A stretch of 64,000 nucleotides of DNA from Amborella trichopoda (lineage: Eukaryota > Streptophyta > Magnoliopsida > Amborellales > Amborellaceae). The stretch's first letter is position 1, and each line of letters opens with the position of its first letter. Shown here one piece after another: positions 33,690 to 44,472 of the stretch. The translations under genes and the position numbers were made by a program. The notes below the pieces were generated by a model that ran no database searches, was not told the DNA's origin, and saw only the letters and a program-made list of their open reading frames with translations. Location: NCBI RefSeq assembly GCF_000471905.2, contig NW_006497511.1:1568386-1632385 (forward strand), read 5' to 3'.

Positions 33690-34930
33690 AGTAGGTGATA
33701 AAACACGTAAGCCTGATGGATTTCAATTGGCATTCTTCTAAACTTTATGGGAAATGTTAAAATTGGATGTCTTTCTATGGTGAGAGAATTTTGGGAGCAC
33801 AGGATAAAAGATAAAAGTATAAATTCGAATTTTATTGCTTTAATTCCTAAAAAGGATGCTATAGTGGATTTGAATGATTTACGACCTATCAGCCTTTTTA
33901 CAAGTTTATTCAAAATAATTGCAAAAGTTCTTGCTAATAGGCTTAAAAGAGTGCTCCTTGATATGATTTTTGGCCCTTAGTCTGCATTTATCAAGGATAG
34001 AATTATCACATATGACATACTTATTGCTCAAGAGTGTTTGCATTCAAGAGATTTAAGTGAGGATCCGGGTATTCTTATGAAATTGGATTTAGAGAAGGCG
34101 TATGATAGGATGGAGTGGCAAATATTGGGTGAAATTATGAGGTCAATGGGTTTTGGTAGTAGGTAGAAGATCATGGGTTGTCTGCATTTCTTAGTCTTGG
34201 TTAATGGCTGCCCAAAAGGCTTCTTAACGGCTTATAGGGAATTGAGACAAGAGGACCTGCTGTCACCTTTTCTATTCACTTTTATGGCAGAAGCTTCCGC
34301 TTAATGATAAAAAAAATGTAGTGGATAGGGGATGGTTTAATGGTTTTCAAATTAATGACAATAGGCCAATCATTTCATATCTCCAATATGCTGATGATAC
34401 GCTCATATTCTATGGAGCTGATGTTAATTAGGTACATTCTATTTCAAACTTTTTGAGGTGTTGTGAATTTACTTTGGGCCTAAAAGTCAATTTCTCTAAA
34501 ACATCTATGGTTGGTGTTGGTTGTAGAAACTCTTTTGTTACACTAATTGGCGAGGGTTTTAGGTTGTCTTGTTGATTATTTCTTTTAAAGTATTTGGATA
34601 TTTTTATTTCTAATACCAAGTTACCTAGGCATATTTGGGACCCAGTGCTGAAAAATGTTCATGTGAAGCTTGATCTTTGGAAAACTAAGTTCCTCTCACC
34701 AGGAGGTAGGGTTACTTTGATCAAGTCTTCCTTAACTAATATGCATGTTTTCTTGATGTCTCTGTTACGCATGCCTTTACCAGTGATTAAAGAGATAAGA
34801 AAAGCTTAGTTTTTGTGGATTCCTTTGGGTGGAGGAAGGAAGTACCATTTAGTGATTTGGAAGAAAGTTTTCACCCCAAAGACAGAGGAGGGTTTGGGTA
34901 TTAGAAAACATAAATGCTTAATCAAGCTTT
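33690..34930 (+). pseudogene. LINE ORF2 reverse transcriptase remnant
   Basis: A PDGFQLAFF motif (about 33713-33739) is followed by FIALIPKKD and DLRPISL (about 33830-33897), then a SAFI motif preceded by a stop at 33978-33980. MKLDLEKAYDRMEW is near 34078-34119. The catalytic LQYADDTLIF box is at 34381-34410, and a KYLDIFIS then LSPGGRVTLIKSSL stretch follows (about 34590-34735). The order and spacing match plant LINE RTs. Stops at 33978, 34164 and 34429 and other lesions kill it. Confidence 0.8.
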
Positions 34931-35299
34931 ACTAGCTAAATGGTGGTGGAGAACCCTGGGAGATGAGAATCAGTTATGGAAAGAGGTTCTTGTGGGGAAA
35001 TATGGGTTGGACAACAATGCATTTATTGGAAGAGGAAGAGGTGGAAGGTTCCAATCTCAACTTGGAAAGGTATTTATGCTAATAAGAAAATAGTGTGAGA
35101 AATATTCGATGGGAGGTTGACAATGGAGTTTCGGTTGACTTTTGGTCGTCTAGATGACTGAGAGATGAACTTTTAAAGGTTATGTGTAGAGAAGTCTATG
35201 ATAGATGTGGGTCTCAGTATATCCAGGTGAGTGAGATTTATAATCGAAATGATAATGAAGGATATTGAAACTTGCAATTTGCATACAACATAATATCAG

Positions 35300-36448
35300 A
35301 TGTGCTTATTTCACAATTTATGGAGTTGACGCAAAGACTAGAGGAGGTCTATGTATCTGTTGAGGCAAGAGACAAAGTTATTTGGGAACTTTCCAATGAT
35401 GGGGTGTTCTCAATGAAATCAACATATCATCTGCTTTTCAATGATAGAGTGCAATGGTCTTTACCTGAGCTTAACAAGATATGGAAATGGAGGATTCTTT
35501 GTAAAGTGCAGATATTTGTTTGGATCTTATCTCATTAATAAGGTCTTAACAGTAGATAATTTGAGGATTAGAGGTAAGTTGATTGTGAACATCTGTATCA
35601 TGTGTAAAGGAGATGAAGAAATAGGTGATCATATTTTTTTGTATTGTCCTATTGCTTTTCAGTTGTGGCAATGAGCTTTTAGCCTTATATGTATTACGAT
35701 GCCTCTGCCAGCTTCTCGTAAGCATATACTTCAACAACTGTGTTTATCCAACTTGCTGAAAAAAGGATTGATCATATGGAATATTTTAAGGGGCTCGTTA
35801 CTATGGGAAATCTAGATGGAGAGAAATCGTTGCACCTTTGATTAGATTGATTATGATATGGCTTGAATTAAGGATAGAATAATTCATAATATGTGGTTCT
35901 GGTATTCAAATACAAAAGAAGGATATGGTATTTCAAAAGTAGATATTGTACAAAATCTAAATCTTTTGATTTTGCAAAACTTCTCAAGATCCAGACCGTG
36001 TATAGTCGTTGGACCCCACCAAGTCAAGGTAGTGTGAAATTGAACTTGATGGAAGTGCTTTTGGGAATCAAGGACTATCAGGAGTTGGAGGGTTAAGTTT
36101 AAATCCAATTGGCCAGATAAGCTATACTTTTTCAGGTCCTTGTAGGGAAGCAACTCCCAACAAGGTTGAAACTATGGCTCTTTTACCGTGAAAATTTTAA
36201 GAGATAAATGTGTTAATTTCAATTGGGTGGTAGAAAGGGATTTGTTAAATGTCATTAATTGGTGTAACTTGATTGGAAAGCCACCTTGGAATTTGAGAGA
36301 TTACTGGAATGAAATTTGGGATATATGTCGAAATTGAGCAGTTGTGTTTCAACATGTTTATCATGAAGCTAACGTAAGAGCTGACAATTTGGCAAAAAGT
36401 GGGGTTTATCTCCTGGAGTTTGTATTGACTTGTGCTGTTGATTTGTAA
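35300..36448 (+). pseudogene. LINE zf-RVT and RNase H remnant
   Basis: 35370-35540 reads VIWELSNDGVFSMKSTYHL then IWKWRILCKVQIFVW, typical of the zf-RVT region, followed by CIMCKGDEEIGDHIFLYCPI (about 35596-35650) with its Cys/His pattern. RNase H begins near 36000 (WTPPSQGSVKLNLM) and ends HEANVRADNLAKSGV before TAA at 36446-36448. Frames shift several times. Confidence 0.7.
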
Positions 36449-37447
36449 TTCTTATATAAGCAGGTTTAAGCTTATTGCAGGATACTAATTTCAGGATAGG
36501 CATTTCCCCAGGGCACCTATTTATAGGGAACCAAACAAAGCCTAAACGATAAGAATGCATGTACTAGTTTCAAGACAATTGCAAGAAATGCAACAACATT
36601 GATGGGTAAACCGTCGTAACCTATGATTTCCCTATAAATAGGTGCCAGACACCCATCATGATGGCTTGCAAATTTGTTCCCACAACTATAGAATTTAGAG
36701 TTACAAAAATGGTACAAATTAGGTGGGTTTATGAACACTTGAAATAACTAGGTTGAAGGTGTGTTATAAGATATATTATTTTGAAGTATTTTAGTTTGTT
36801 ATATTTTTAGATCCATGACTATTGAAGTTGAGATGAAAGCTTTGGCGGTGATATTGTGTTTTCAAATGAGAGTTGAGGTATTCCTTTATAAATCTTCAAC
36901 CATGCAAAATACTCTCCCTTTAGTGTAAAACACTTTTGCTTTAAAATATGAGAGAGTGGCCCAACAGAGTATTTTCCTTTTATTCTTTGTAATATAATGA
37001 AGTCCCTCTTTTACAAAACTATGTTAGGAGTATTTATACATCTTCAAAGTTTGCATATACACATTTTTTCATCCTACATACCAATTTCTAGATGAAAAGA
37101 ATGAAATAAAATTGAAGTTCACCCCAAAAAAGATCCAAATTAGTCCCACTTTAACAATGAATGCAAAGGCCTCCATTTGGTGGACATTCTTTAAGAACTC
37201 AAATTCAATTTTTTCTTTTCTAAATTTTTTATCCAATGATGACAATGTCAGCTGTATATATTGACGTAAAAGAATACCTGACGACCTAAATCTAGCGACC
37301 CATCAAATGGACAACGTACATTGATTTTGTTCATAAAAACAACCTTTTATGTTTTCAAACCAAAATATAGAGTGTATATTTAAAACATGGGTCAAAAACA
37401 CATTACAAACATGATTTTTAGAATGAGATATTTCATTACGAAAAAGC
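36449..37447. other. No gene seen; 18-bp inverted repeat with TATAAATA
   Basis: GGCACCTATTTATAGGGA at 36512-36529 is repeated exactly in inverted orientation at 36629-36646, which contains TATAAATA. The rest is AT-rich and unassigned. Confidence 0.55.
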
Positions 37448-37822
37448 TAACAATAGCTGGGTAGCTATAATGAACAGTAATATCGGTGGAATCCCAGCTG
37501 TCAACATCATGTGGTTCAGAATGCATATCACTATATGAATTTTAATATTTTTTTCAGAAATCGGGTCATAATGAAATTTTAGATGTGCGTATTAAAATTT
37601 TAGACGGGCGTAATTTGGACATTTTAAATTATTGAAAATTAATTTTTTATATGGTGCACAATAGTGTTAGGTATATACAACCGAAATTTCATCTTAATCA
37701 GATTTATAGAAAAAAAAAATTAAAATTAAAATAGTGATATGTATTTTGAACCACTCGATAAAGATCTGACGGCTGAGATTCCACCTATATTACTATTCAT
37801 TATAACTGCCTAGCTATTGTAA
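37448..37822. mobile_element. Foldback MITE with TAA target-site duplication
   Basis: The element 37451-37819 (369 bp) begins CAATAGCT and ends AGCTATTG, flanked by TAA on both sides (37448-37450, 37820-37822). The whole left half matches the reverse complement of the right half over more than 130 bp. Examples are TATAATGAA.AGTAATAT, GGTGGAATC.CAGC.GTCA, GTGGTTCA.AAT.CATATCACT and GATGAAATTT. No protein is encoded. A 3-bp TWA target site fits PIF/Harbinger-like MITEs, though the termini are not typical Tourist ends. Confidence 0.75.
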
Positions 37823-38403
37823 AGTTTACTCATTTGGTATGTTGAACCACTACACCTGTTTATCTATATATATAATGCATATTTCATGCTCTAATGGGAG
37901 CATATACTATACACTTACTCCTTTAATAAACACCTACTTAAAAGCATTATCTCAATCTAAAATAAATACATGGACTTGAAGTATCTAAATATTTAGATCT
38001 TGTGTGTGTAGCAAAGTTATCTCCAATCAACTAAGGGAGTGTTAGGGGACCTCATTGATAGTAAAAGAGTTTGAGAGTGCTTTGCTTTTTGACCAGCAAA
38101 AAGCTAGCAAGCGTAGGCTCGAAAGCAAGAAACAACGGTTAGCTCTGGTGTTAGCGCATCCGTTTAATTGCAAGAAGAAACAACTAGCTGAGCGCGGCGC
38201 ATTAGCGCATATTTTTTCTTGCAAGAAGCAACGGCTAGCACAACGCGTTAGTGCATCCGTTTTCTTGCTTGTATTCGTTGGTTTGTTTTTTTTCCTATAG
38301 TTTTCTTCGTTTCTTCAATGAGTGCTTTTATGTTATGCAAAGCTCTTGTTTGAGAGTACTTTGTAAAATCAAAGCAAAAGTTGAAGAGGGCTTTTTACTA
38401 CTT

Positions 38404-38442
<39 letters not shown>

Positions 38443-40300
38443 ATTGAAAGAAAGACTAATGTGATCTTGCCGGGGATATATTTTTTTTTATTTTTCTTCT
38501 TTTTTATCCCTTTTTCTTTTTTCTTTTCTTTTCTTTTGACAAAGATCACTTACAAGTAGTCTTATTACAATAAACTCTTGCTTTAAAGAAAATAAAACTA
38601 GCAAATCTAAGATCTTAAAACCCTTGATGCCACACAACCAATTTTCTTTAAACAAAGAAAATAACTACAATTCTTATGCTTGGAAATATAAATACAATAT
38701 AATCAAATATGATAAGAAACCAAAAAGAGAGTGCCAGAGATTACCTCAACCGGGCTTATTACACCCCATACTGAGTCACTACCATCCGCAGGATCAATGA
38801 TCAACCTTCAATCTCAACCGGGAAAGCAAGTTTAGGTCAAACCCTCCAATGCAACTTTTGAATTCCTATTGATCACAAATCTCAAACTTAGGTATGACCC
38901 ATAAAACGTAGTTTAAGAGAGGTAACATTTACTTACTTCTACCCAACTCTTAGGATCAAGATAACATAATACGAGAGATAGAGATGAATCCCAACTAGGT
39001 GGGGCGTGCCCCTTATATCTACTTTAGAGAGAGAGAGAGATGGTCTAAGAGGTGGGGCATGCCCCTTATTAAATTCTAGAGAGAGAGCTCCTAGGGTTGA
39101 GGCGTGCCCCTATTCTCACCACTAAGAGACAAAAATATTTAGAGAAAGAAGAGAGATATTTAGTGTAGGGATTTATGAGTATGGGGTCCTCTATTTATAG
39201 TACAAAAATAAGATTATGGTTTATTAGGGTTTTTCATGGCTTGCCTATTCATGTGAGATTGAATATGCACCATTGATCTTGGGTGATTTGTGGGGTGAGA
39301 GATTTGAGTTCTCCATTCTATAGATAGGTCATCAAGATCATATGGAAGGTGCTAGAACCTTTATCCCTCATTTCCTAAATCATTTTCTAATCAATAGAAA
39401 TTAAATAAATAAATTTCAATCATAATAACGTGCATACTAAAATTATGCACAAGCCTTCTCATGCTTTCTAAAAATCCATTCAAAGCTTCCTCAAGGCAAA
39501 GGCTTTCTAAAACATCACATAACTTTGTCTTCAAGCCAAAGCTTGATCTAAAAAATGGAAAGCTCTTTGGAGTGGGGTATGCCACCCTAGGTGGCACTCA
39601 TGGGCCCCACCCACATTGTAATGGTGGGCCATATGCTTATTGAGCCTCCCATGCAAAAATAAATTAATTAAAGATACATATGATTTTTAGAAATTCATTA
39701 AAATCCAATTTGAATAATTAAATCAATTTAAAATCAATATCATTGTTTTTATAGACCTAAATTTGATAAATAAAATATCTCGAGATCTAAAAAATATTCA
39801 AATAACAATTCTAAAAATCATATATCATTAAAGACAACATAAAGCCATTCATTAGATGGGAAAAAGATTCATATGGTCTAAGAATTAAATAAATAAACAC
39901 TAAGGCACTCCACCTTCAACTTTGGACTACGGGCCTCACTTGCTTTCTCAAACCAACCCAGTATTGCCCATGATGCACAATCCATGCAGGGCCTCATTAG
40001 CGCGGGTCACCAAAGTCTAGTCAATGGGCAAGGGGTCGTAATCTCAGTTTGTGGATTTTAGGTCATCCTCTAGAGACGTATCAATGTCACATAAACCTGA
40101 TGCGACCATAGCTCATATGATGCATATTCTCACACATAAGCTTCATCCTGAAATGTGGCTCAGTTTTCTGAATCGATTATCATATAAGCATGCCATGTGA
40201 TGGCACGTGGATGAGGCTTTGGCCCTTGTGTCTGAAGGTCACCATCACACACAAGGGACACATATTCCCTTAGCTCACTCTGATGTCGGTGGGATCCTGA
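37823..40300. other. No gene seen; several local repeats
   Basis: The stretch holds a 45-51 bp tandem repeat at 38125-38270, a (TG)n run at about 38408-38433, a T-rich/CT-rich stretch at 38480-38540, and three GGGGCRTGCCCC-type palindromic sites between 39000 and 39110 (one imperfect). The rest is AT-rich. It has the look of LTR or other element DNA without coding sequence. Confidence 0.5.
38125..38270 (+). repeat. Three tandem units of 45-51 bp that keep the reading frame
   Basis: GCAAGAA(G)(A)AAC...CTAGC...TTAGCGCATCCGTTT units start at 38125, 38170 and 38221. Unit lengths of 45 and 51 are multiples of three, so an 81-codon + strand frame (38055-38300) reads a repeated KKQRLA...LAHPF-like peptide. 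No homology known to me. Confidence 0.7.
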
Positions 40301-41034
40301 TTTCCCTTTGGGCAAGGCGGCAAAAACCCTCTCTCGAACAACCTCAGAGGTCCAATGCGTGGTGCACGTGTGGGCCCTCCTACTAGCGGATAAGAGGCCG
40401 ACGATGAGAGAGATTTTTATGACTAGAGCGCGAACGCTCTTACACCACTTTGGGGGTTCTGGGACACGCTCGGGCAGATGGCTCTTTTAGAACAATTACA
40501 AAGCCTTCCAACTTCTTGTCAGCGCGGTTTGGATGGGAGCCCTCTTCGAGCTCACAACCTCTCTCCTCTTACTCTCTCTATGCTATTGCGATGGGATCCG
40601 AATGTCCCTCCTCCTTAGTCACTCTCTAGGAGGGATTTGCTAGTCGCTACGGGGGGCGTGGGGAAACCTGAGGGTAGAGGCCCGCGGGTTAGCTCACGTC
40701 CATAGACTGCCACGCACGCGGATGTAAAAGTGAGAGAGAAAGAGAGAAAGAACGACTCAGCTTAGGAGAGGTGGGGAGTGACCCACGCGATCGGGGTGCT
40801 TATGGGACCGTGTGAGAGGTATCCTTTCTCTCTCTCTCTCTCTCTCATCTCCCACAGAGACTGGGGGCTCACAAAGAAAGATAAGCTAACAAGCGAAATC
40901 TAGCTTCGATTCTTCCCAGCTTTTAGGGGTTTTGGAGCTTAAAAAAAAGGGCTTTTTTTACAAGTGAGTCCAGCTTACTTATAGAGGATTCACCAAATGA
41001 GGGGTGGATTCTCAAATGTCAAGCTTAATTACAA
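40301..41034. other. GC-richer noncoding DNA, possible LTR of the Tat-like element
   Basis: GC-rich text with a CT microsatellite at about 40829-40846. It lies where the 3' LTR of the - strand gypsy element would be expected, but I could not find paired ends to prove it. Confidence 0.35.
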
Positions 41035-42300
41035 TTAAAGAAATTCAAAACAAATAAAAAAATTAGGCGTAAATGACCAAAATATCCCCGTAATCTTTTG
41101 CCCGAATGACGAGACCGTCCCTGTATGCAGGTTGCTCCGCCATGAGAAGACCTTGGAAGCTGGTCCTGCAACTTGAGGCAATTGTTCAGTTCTATCAACA
41201 ATATATCTTCGTTCTTCTCTCGATTGCGAGCATTTTGATGCCCTTTGATCGTGTTGTGGTGGAGTTTTCCTTTGAGGTGAAAGTCTGGTCAGTTTTGTGA
41301 ACTTTGTTTGCCAATGCATCTTCGAGCTGCGTTGTTTTAGCTCCTGACTCTGCTTGCAAGTCAGAGAGGAGGCTGTTGCAGTCATTTTGCACTAAGTCGA
41401 TTTGTACATTTGCTTAATTTGGAAGGTTGCCAGGGAAAAGGATTTCAGCAACCAGTTGGATTTGCTTCTTTGGCGACCTGGGGACTTGCATTCATTGAAT
41501 TACAGATTGAATGCAAGAATTGTACCAGAATGTAGCTCTGTGTGAGGTGGTTCTATTGAACTCCTCCTCGCATTGATCCACGGCTTGGACATTGAGCTAT
41601 GCTTCCGAATCCAGAGCTTGTTGAACCCTGTTTTTTCCTTGGTTTCTCCTATCACTTTCCTCATCAGAGCAATGGGGCTTCTCAGTCAGGCCACAGTGTG
41701 TGCCATAGGTCAAAATGACAGGGTCGACTAATCTAGAACATGTCAATGTTTGAGCCCGTCTGGCTTTAAAGGAAGGCACCGTGGGTTGGCGAAGTTACTG
41801 TCAGAAAACATTATCGTAGTCCCTATTTTCGGGACTAGTTTGGTAAAGCCGCACCATGCTATGGTAAAACCCATGAGTTGCGAGGCTGCATGAGTATAGA
41901 CCCCTATAGGGAGGTCTGATTGAGCCCAAATTTGGTCCTCAAGGGTTTTTCGACGTTTTGAACACAATAGTGGTGGTCTGGTGCCTTGTTACAGTCATTA
42001 GCATAGGGCTACAGTGGAGAGTCTTTTCTTGGTACGAGGGCACCACATCCAAGTCACTAAGCTGAAGGCTCTATTTTCAGTACAATCTTGGTCTGCGAGT
42101 GTTTGGTGAACTTGTGAGACTAGACTGTCGTCGACTCTCTCCTTATTTGCATGGGCTTATGGAAGTACGTCAAAAAGATGGACAACAACTTGCCCCGACG
42201 GATGTTGCGCTTCGAGAGAAGCGAGAAGTGCAACATTTAGAAAAATTTAACATCGTAGCTCCTTTTACGAATCCTTGCTAAGATGTGTTTATTGCCTCTC
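41035..42300 (-). pseudogene. Decayed frame downstream of gypsy integrase, possibly plant-mobile-domain-like
   Basis: Read on the - strand, about 41970-41750 gives VEKPLRTKFGLNQTSL, vaguely like the .FG..Q.. motif of plant mobile domain (PMD) proteins. About 41640-41195 gives Gln/Lys/Glu-rich helical text including CNSLLSDLQAESGAKTTQLE, coiled-coil-like. Many stops. Position and strand make it part of the 3' region of the - strand gypsy element. The PMD suggestion is weak. Confidence 0.35.
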
Positions 42301-42525
42301 AATCACTATTTTTTTTCTTGATCACCGGCACAACGCAATCCTCGAGGGGTAGATCTCGTTGAGGTTTTCCCTTGACCTGGGGGCAACTAAAGTGGTTTTT
42401 AGTGATTTGGTGCCTTGTTGAGGGGCTTTCTCCGGGTTCTGCCAGAGTCGATTTTTTTTTGGGAGGTCACGCTGATGGTTTGCCTTCGGCGAGCTTACAA
42501 CTTTTTTCTCAATGTGAACTCCTGA

Positions 42526-43079
42526 TGTTCCAGCCAGTGGGGGCCCTTCTTATGAGCTTTATCCCATTATGGCTGGGGAGATTTTGTCGTTCCAGTTGGC
42601 GGGGGCCCTTCTTGTGAGCTTTATCCTTACCCAAACAGAAATGGCAGGAGCAAACAAGGTACCTCTTGGCTTACGTCCTATTGGTCCAGTTAGGGGTCTC
42701 CTGAATTACCCAGACTTGATAGGGGGATGGCCTTCAAGGAGATCCCATTTTAGGGGACTTAACCCTGGATGCTTGAAACTTGAGGGAGGAAGAAAAGGTA
42801 GGCAAGGTACCTCTTCGGCTTATGTCCTACAGGTCCAGTTGGGGATCGCCCCAATTACCCAGACTTGATAAGAGGATGGCCTTTGAGGCGGTCCCATTTT
42901 AGAGGACTTCACCCTAGATGCTGATGAGAAGAACGACAGGCAAGGTACCTCTTTAGCTTACGTCTTAGTGGTTCAGTTGGGGATCGCCTGAATTACCCAA
43001 ACTTGTTAGGAAGATGATCTCTGAGGTGGTCCCATTTTAAGGGACTTCACCTTGACTGCAAGAGTTTGATGGAAGAGAA
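42526..43079. repeat. Tandem repeat array, three units of 135-148 bp
   Basis: CAAGGTACCTCTT starts units at 42655, 42803 and 42941. Each unit continues GGCTTACGTC, CCAGTT.GGG, GAATTACCCA.ACTTG, GATGGCC, GGTCCCATTTT and GACTTCACCCT with variation. A 65-bp duplication of GGGGGCCCTTCTT.TGAGCTTTATCC precedes it (42526-42634). It lies in the post-integrase region of the - strand Tat-like element. Confidence 0.8.
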
Positions 43080-43107
43080 GATGAGGAGAAGATTTTCTTT
43101 TTTGACG

Positions 43108-43402
43108 TGGTGGCACTAAGGCCTAAGATAAAAAAGGGTGGCACTCGGGCAGAAATTTTTTTTTGAAAGGCACTGGGGCCTGAATTTTTTTGGAAGGCAC
43201 TGGGGCCTGAATGGTTTGGAAGGCACTGGGGCTTGAATGTTTCTGGAAGGCATCGAGGCCTGAATTGTGTTGGAAGGCACTGGGGCATGAATTTTTTTGG
43301 AATGAATTGGGGCTTGAAGTTTTTGGGAAGGCACTGGGGCTTGAATTGTTTGGAAGGCACTGGGGCCTGAATGTTTTTTTAAAGCACTATGGACTGAGAC
43401 GA
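43108..43402. repeat. Minisatellite, about nine units of 25-28 bp
   Basis: GGAAGGCACTGGGGCCTGAA followed by a T-rich spacer repeats from 43165 to 43402, with two diverged units before it (43108-43160). Because many units are 27 bp, a 153-codon - strand frame (43116-43577) reads a degenerate nine-residue repeat of the type APVPSKxIQ. Confidence 0.85.
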
Positions 43403-43439
43403 GAAGGTTTGGCCTGAAGGTCGGAAGAAGGAGGCTCGG

Positions 43440-43770
43440 TTGAGGCATCCTTTGCGGGTTTTCACCTGAACCATATGGCACCAACAAAGTGGTTTTCACC
43501 ATATCCTTTATTGGGGCGCTTTTACCCGTGACTTCGAGGTCACGTCCACCCGTTGATTTCGCTTTTACCCATGGCACCCTTTGCAGGTTTTTGCCATGCC
43601 CAAATTTTTTTTCTGAGGACTATTTTACTCATGGCTTTGTGGCCATGCTCGCCTGTCATTTTTACTCATGGTGCCCTTTGCGGGTTTTCACCATGCCCCT
43701 GTTTCTTTTTGTTGGGCGATTTTACCCATAGCCCTTTTTTTTTTGGTTATGTCAGCCTGAAGCCCTTTTA
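43440..43770. repeat. Tandem repeat, unit about 98 bp
   Basis: TTTTACCCATGGCACCCTTTGC and TTTTACTCATGGTGCCCTTTGC head two clear units near 43563 and 43661, with partial units before (TTTTACCCGTGAC near 43508) and after (TTTTACCCATAGCCC near 43721). This is a third distinct array in the element's 3' region. Confidence 0.65.
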
Positions 43771-44057
43771 CTTTTACTCGCGATGGTTTCCATTGCGCCT
43801 GGCTTCTCTGTTGTTTTTTTTGAGGGGAAAAAAGGTCACTAATGTAGTGAGCATTGACGGAGGAGTCTTGAGAGTCTTGAGGGTGTGGCCTTGCCTTGGG
43901 TTGATTGTAGCAGCTGGTGGCCGAGGTAGGGTGTCTTTTCTTCTCCTGGGGTGTTTCCTTGAAGAGTAGCTTTATTGTGAACTAAGTGGTTTGTGTTTGT
44001 GTTTGCGTGGGGTCAATGATGGTGGTGTCCGCCGGAGGTGTTAGATGGCGCCTGCAG

Positions 44058-44262
44058 TGGTGGAATGCTGGAGGCACCCACGGGGGGTGGAGAGAAGATG
44101 GAACCCGTGGGGGGTGGAATGAAGATGGTACCTGTGGGGGGATGGAATGAAGATGGCACCTGCGGGGGGTGGAATGAAGATGGCACCCGTGGGGGGGGGG
44201 TTGTAATGAAGATGGCACTCGTGGGGGGGATGGAATGAAGAGTTGCCCCGAGGGAAGCACGC
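44058..44262. repeat. Minisatellite, about seven units of 25-33 bp
   Basis: GGTGGAATGAAGATGGCACC followed by a G-run repeats about seven times. The G-runs vary from four to ten. It is very purine-biased on the + strand, and the open frames through it are artefacts of the repeat. Confidence 0.85.
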
Positions 44263-44472
44263 CTAGATTGGCGGCGTTCGGCTGACGAGGCACCTGCATG
44301 CTGGGGCGAGGTCAGATGAAGAGTGTCACGTGGATGGGGGTGCCTTGCGCAAGATCCTTTTGAGTGATCTGATGATGGCACTAGACTGGCAGTATGGCGG
44401 CGTGAGATTTGACCATGACACTTCGTGGGTAACGCTTGACAGGTGAGGCGCGAGAAGGTTTAAATGTCGCAG

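Larger units (their letters stand above)
30505..36448 (+). mobile_element. Near full-length decayed LINE (plant L1-type)
   Basis: The element has all expected parts in order: an ORF1-like region (30505-32414), endonuclease start (32386), reverse transcriptase (about 33690-34600), zinc-binding zf-RVT-like region (about 35370-35675) and RNase H (about 36000-36448). Dozens of stops and small frameshifts break every part, so it cannot encode working proteins. Several stops sit where the family has Gln or Trp (see findings), the pattern expected from decay of methylated DNA. No poly(A) tail or target-site duplication is seen after 36448. Confidence 0.85.
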
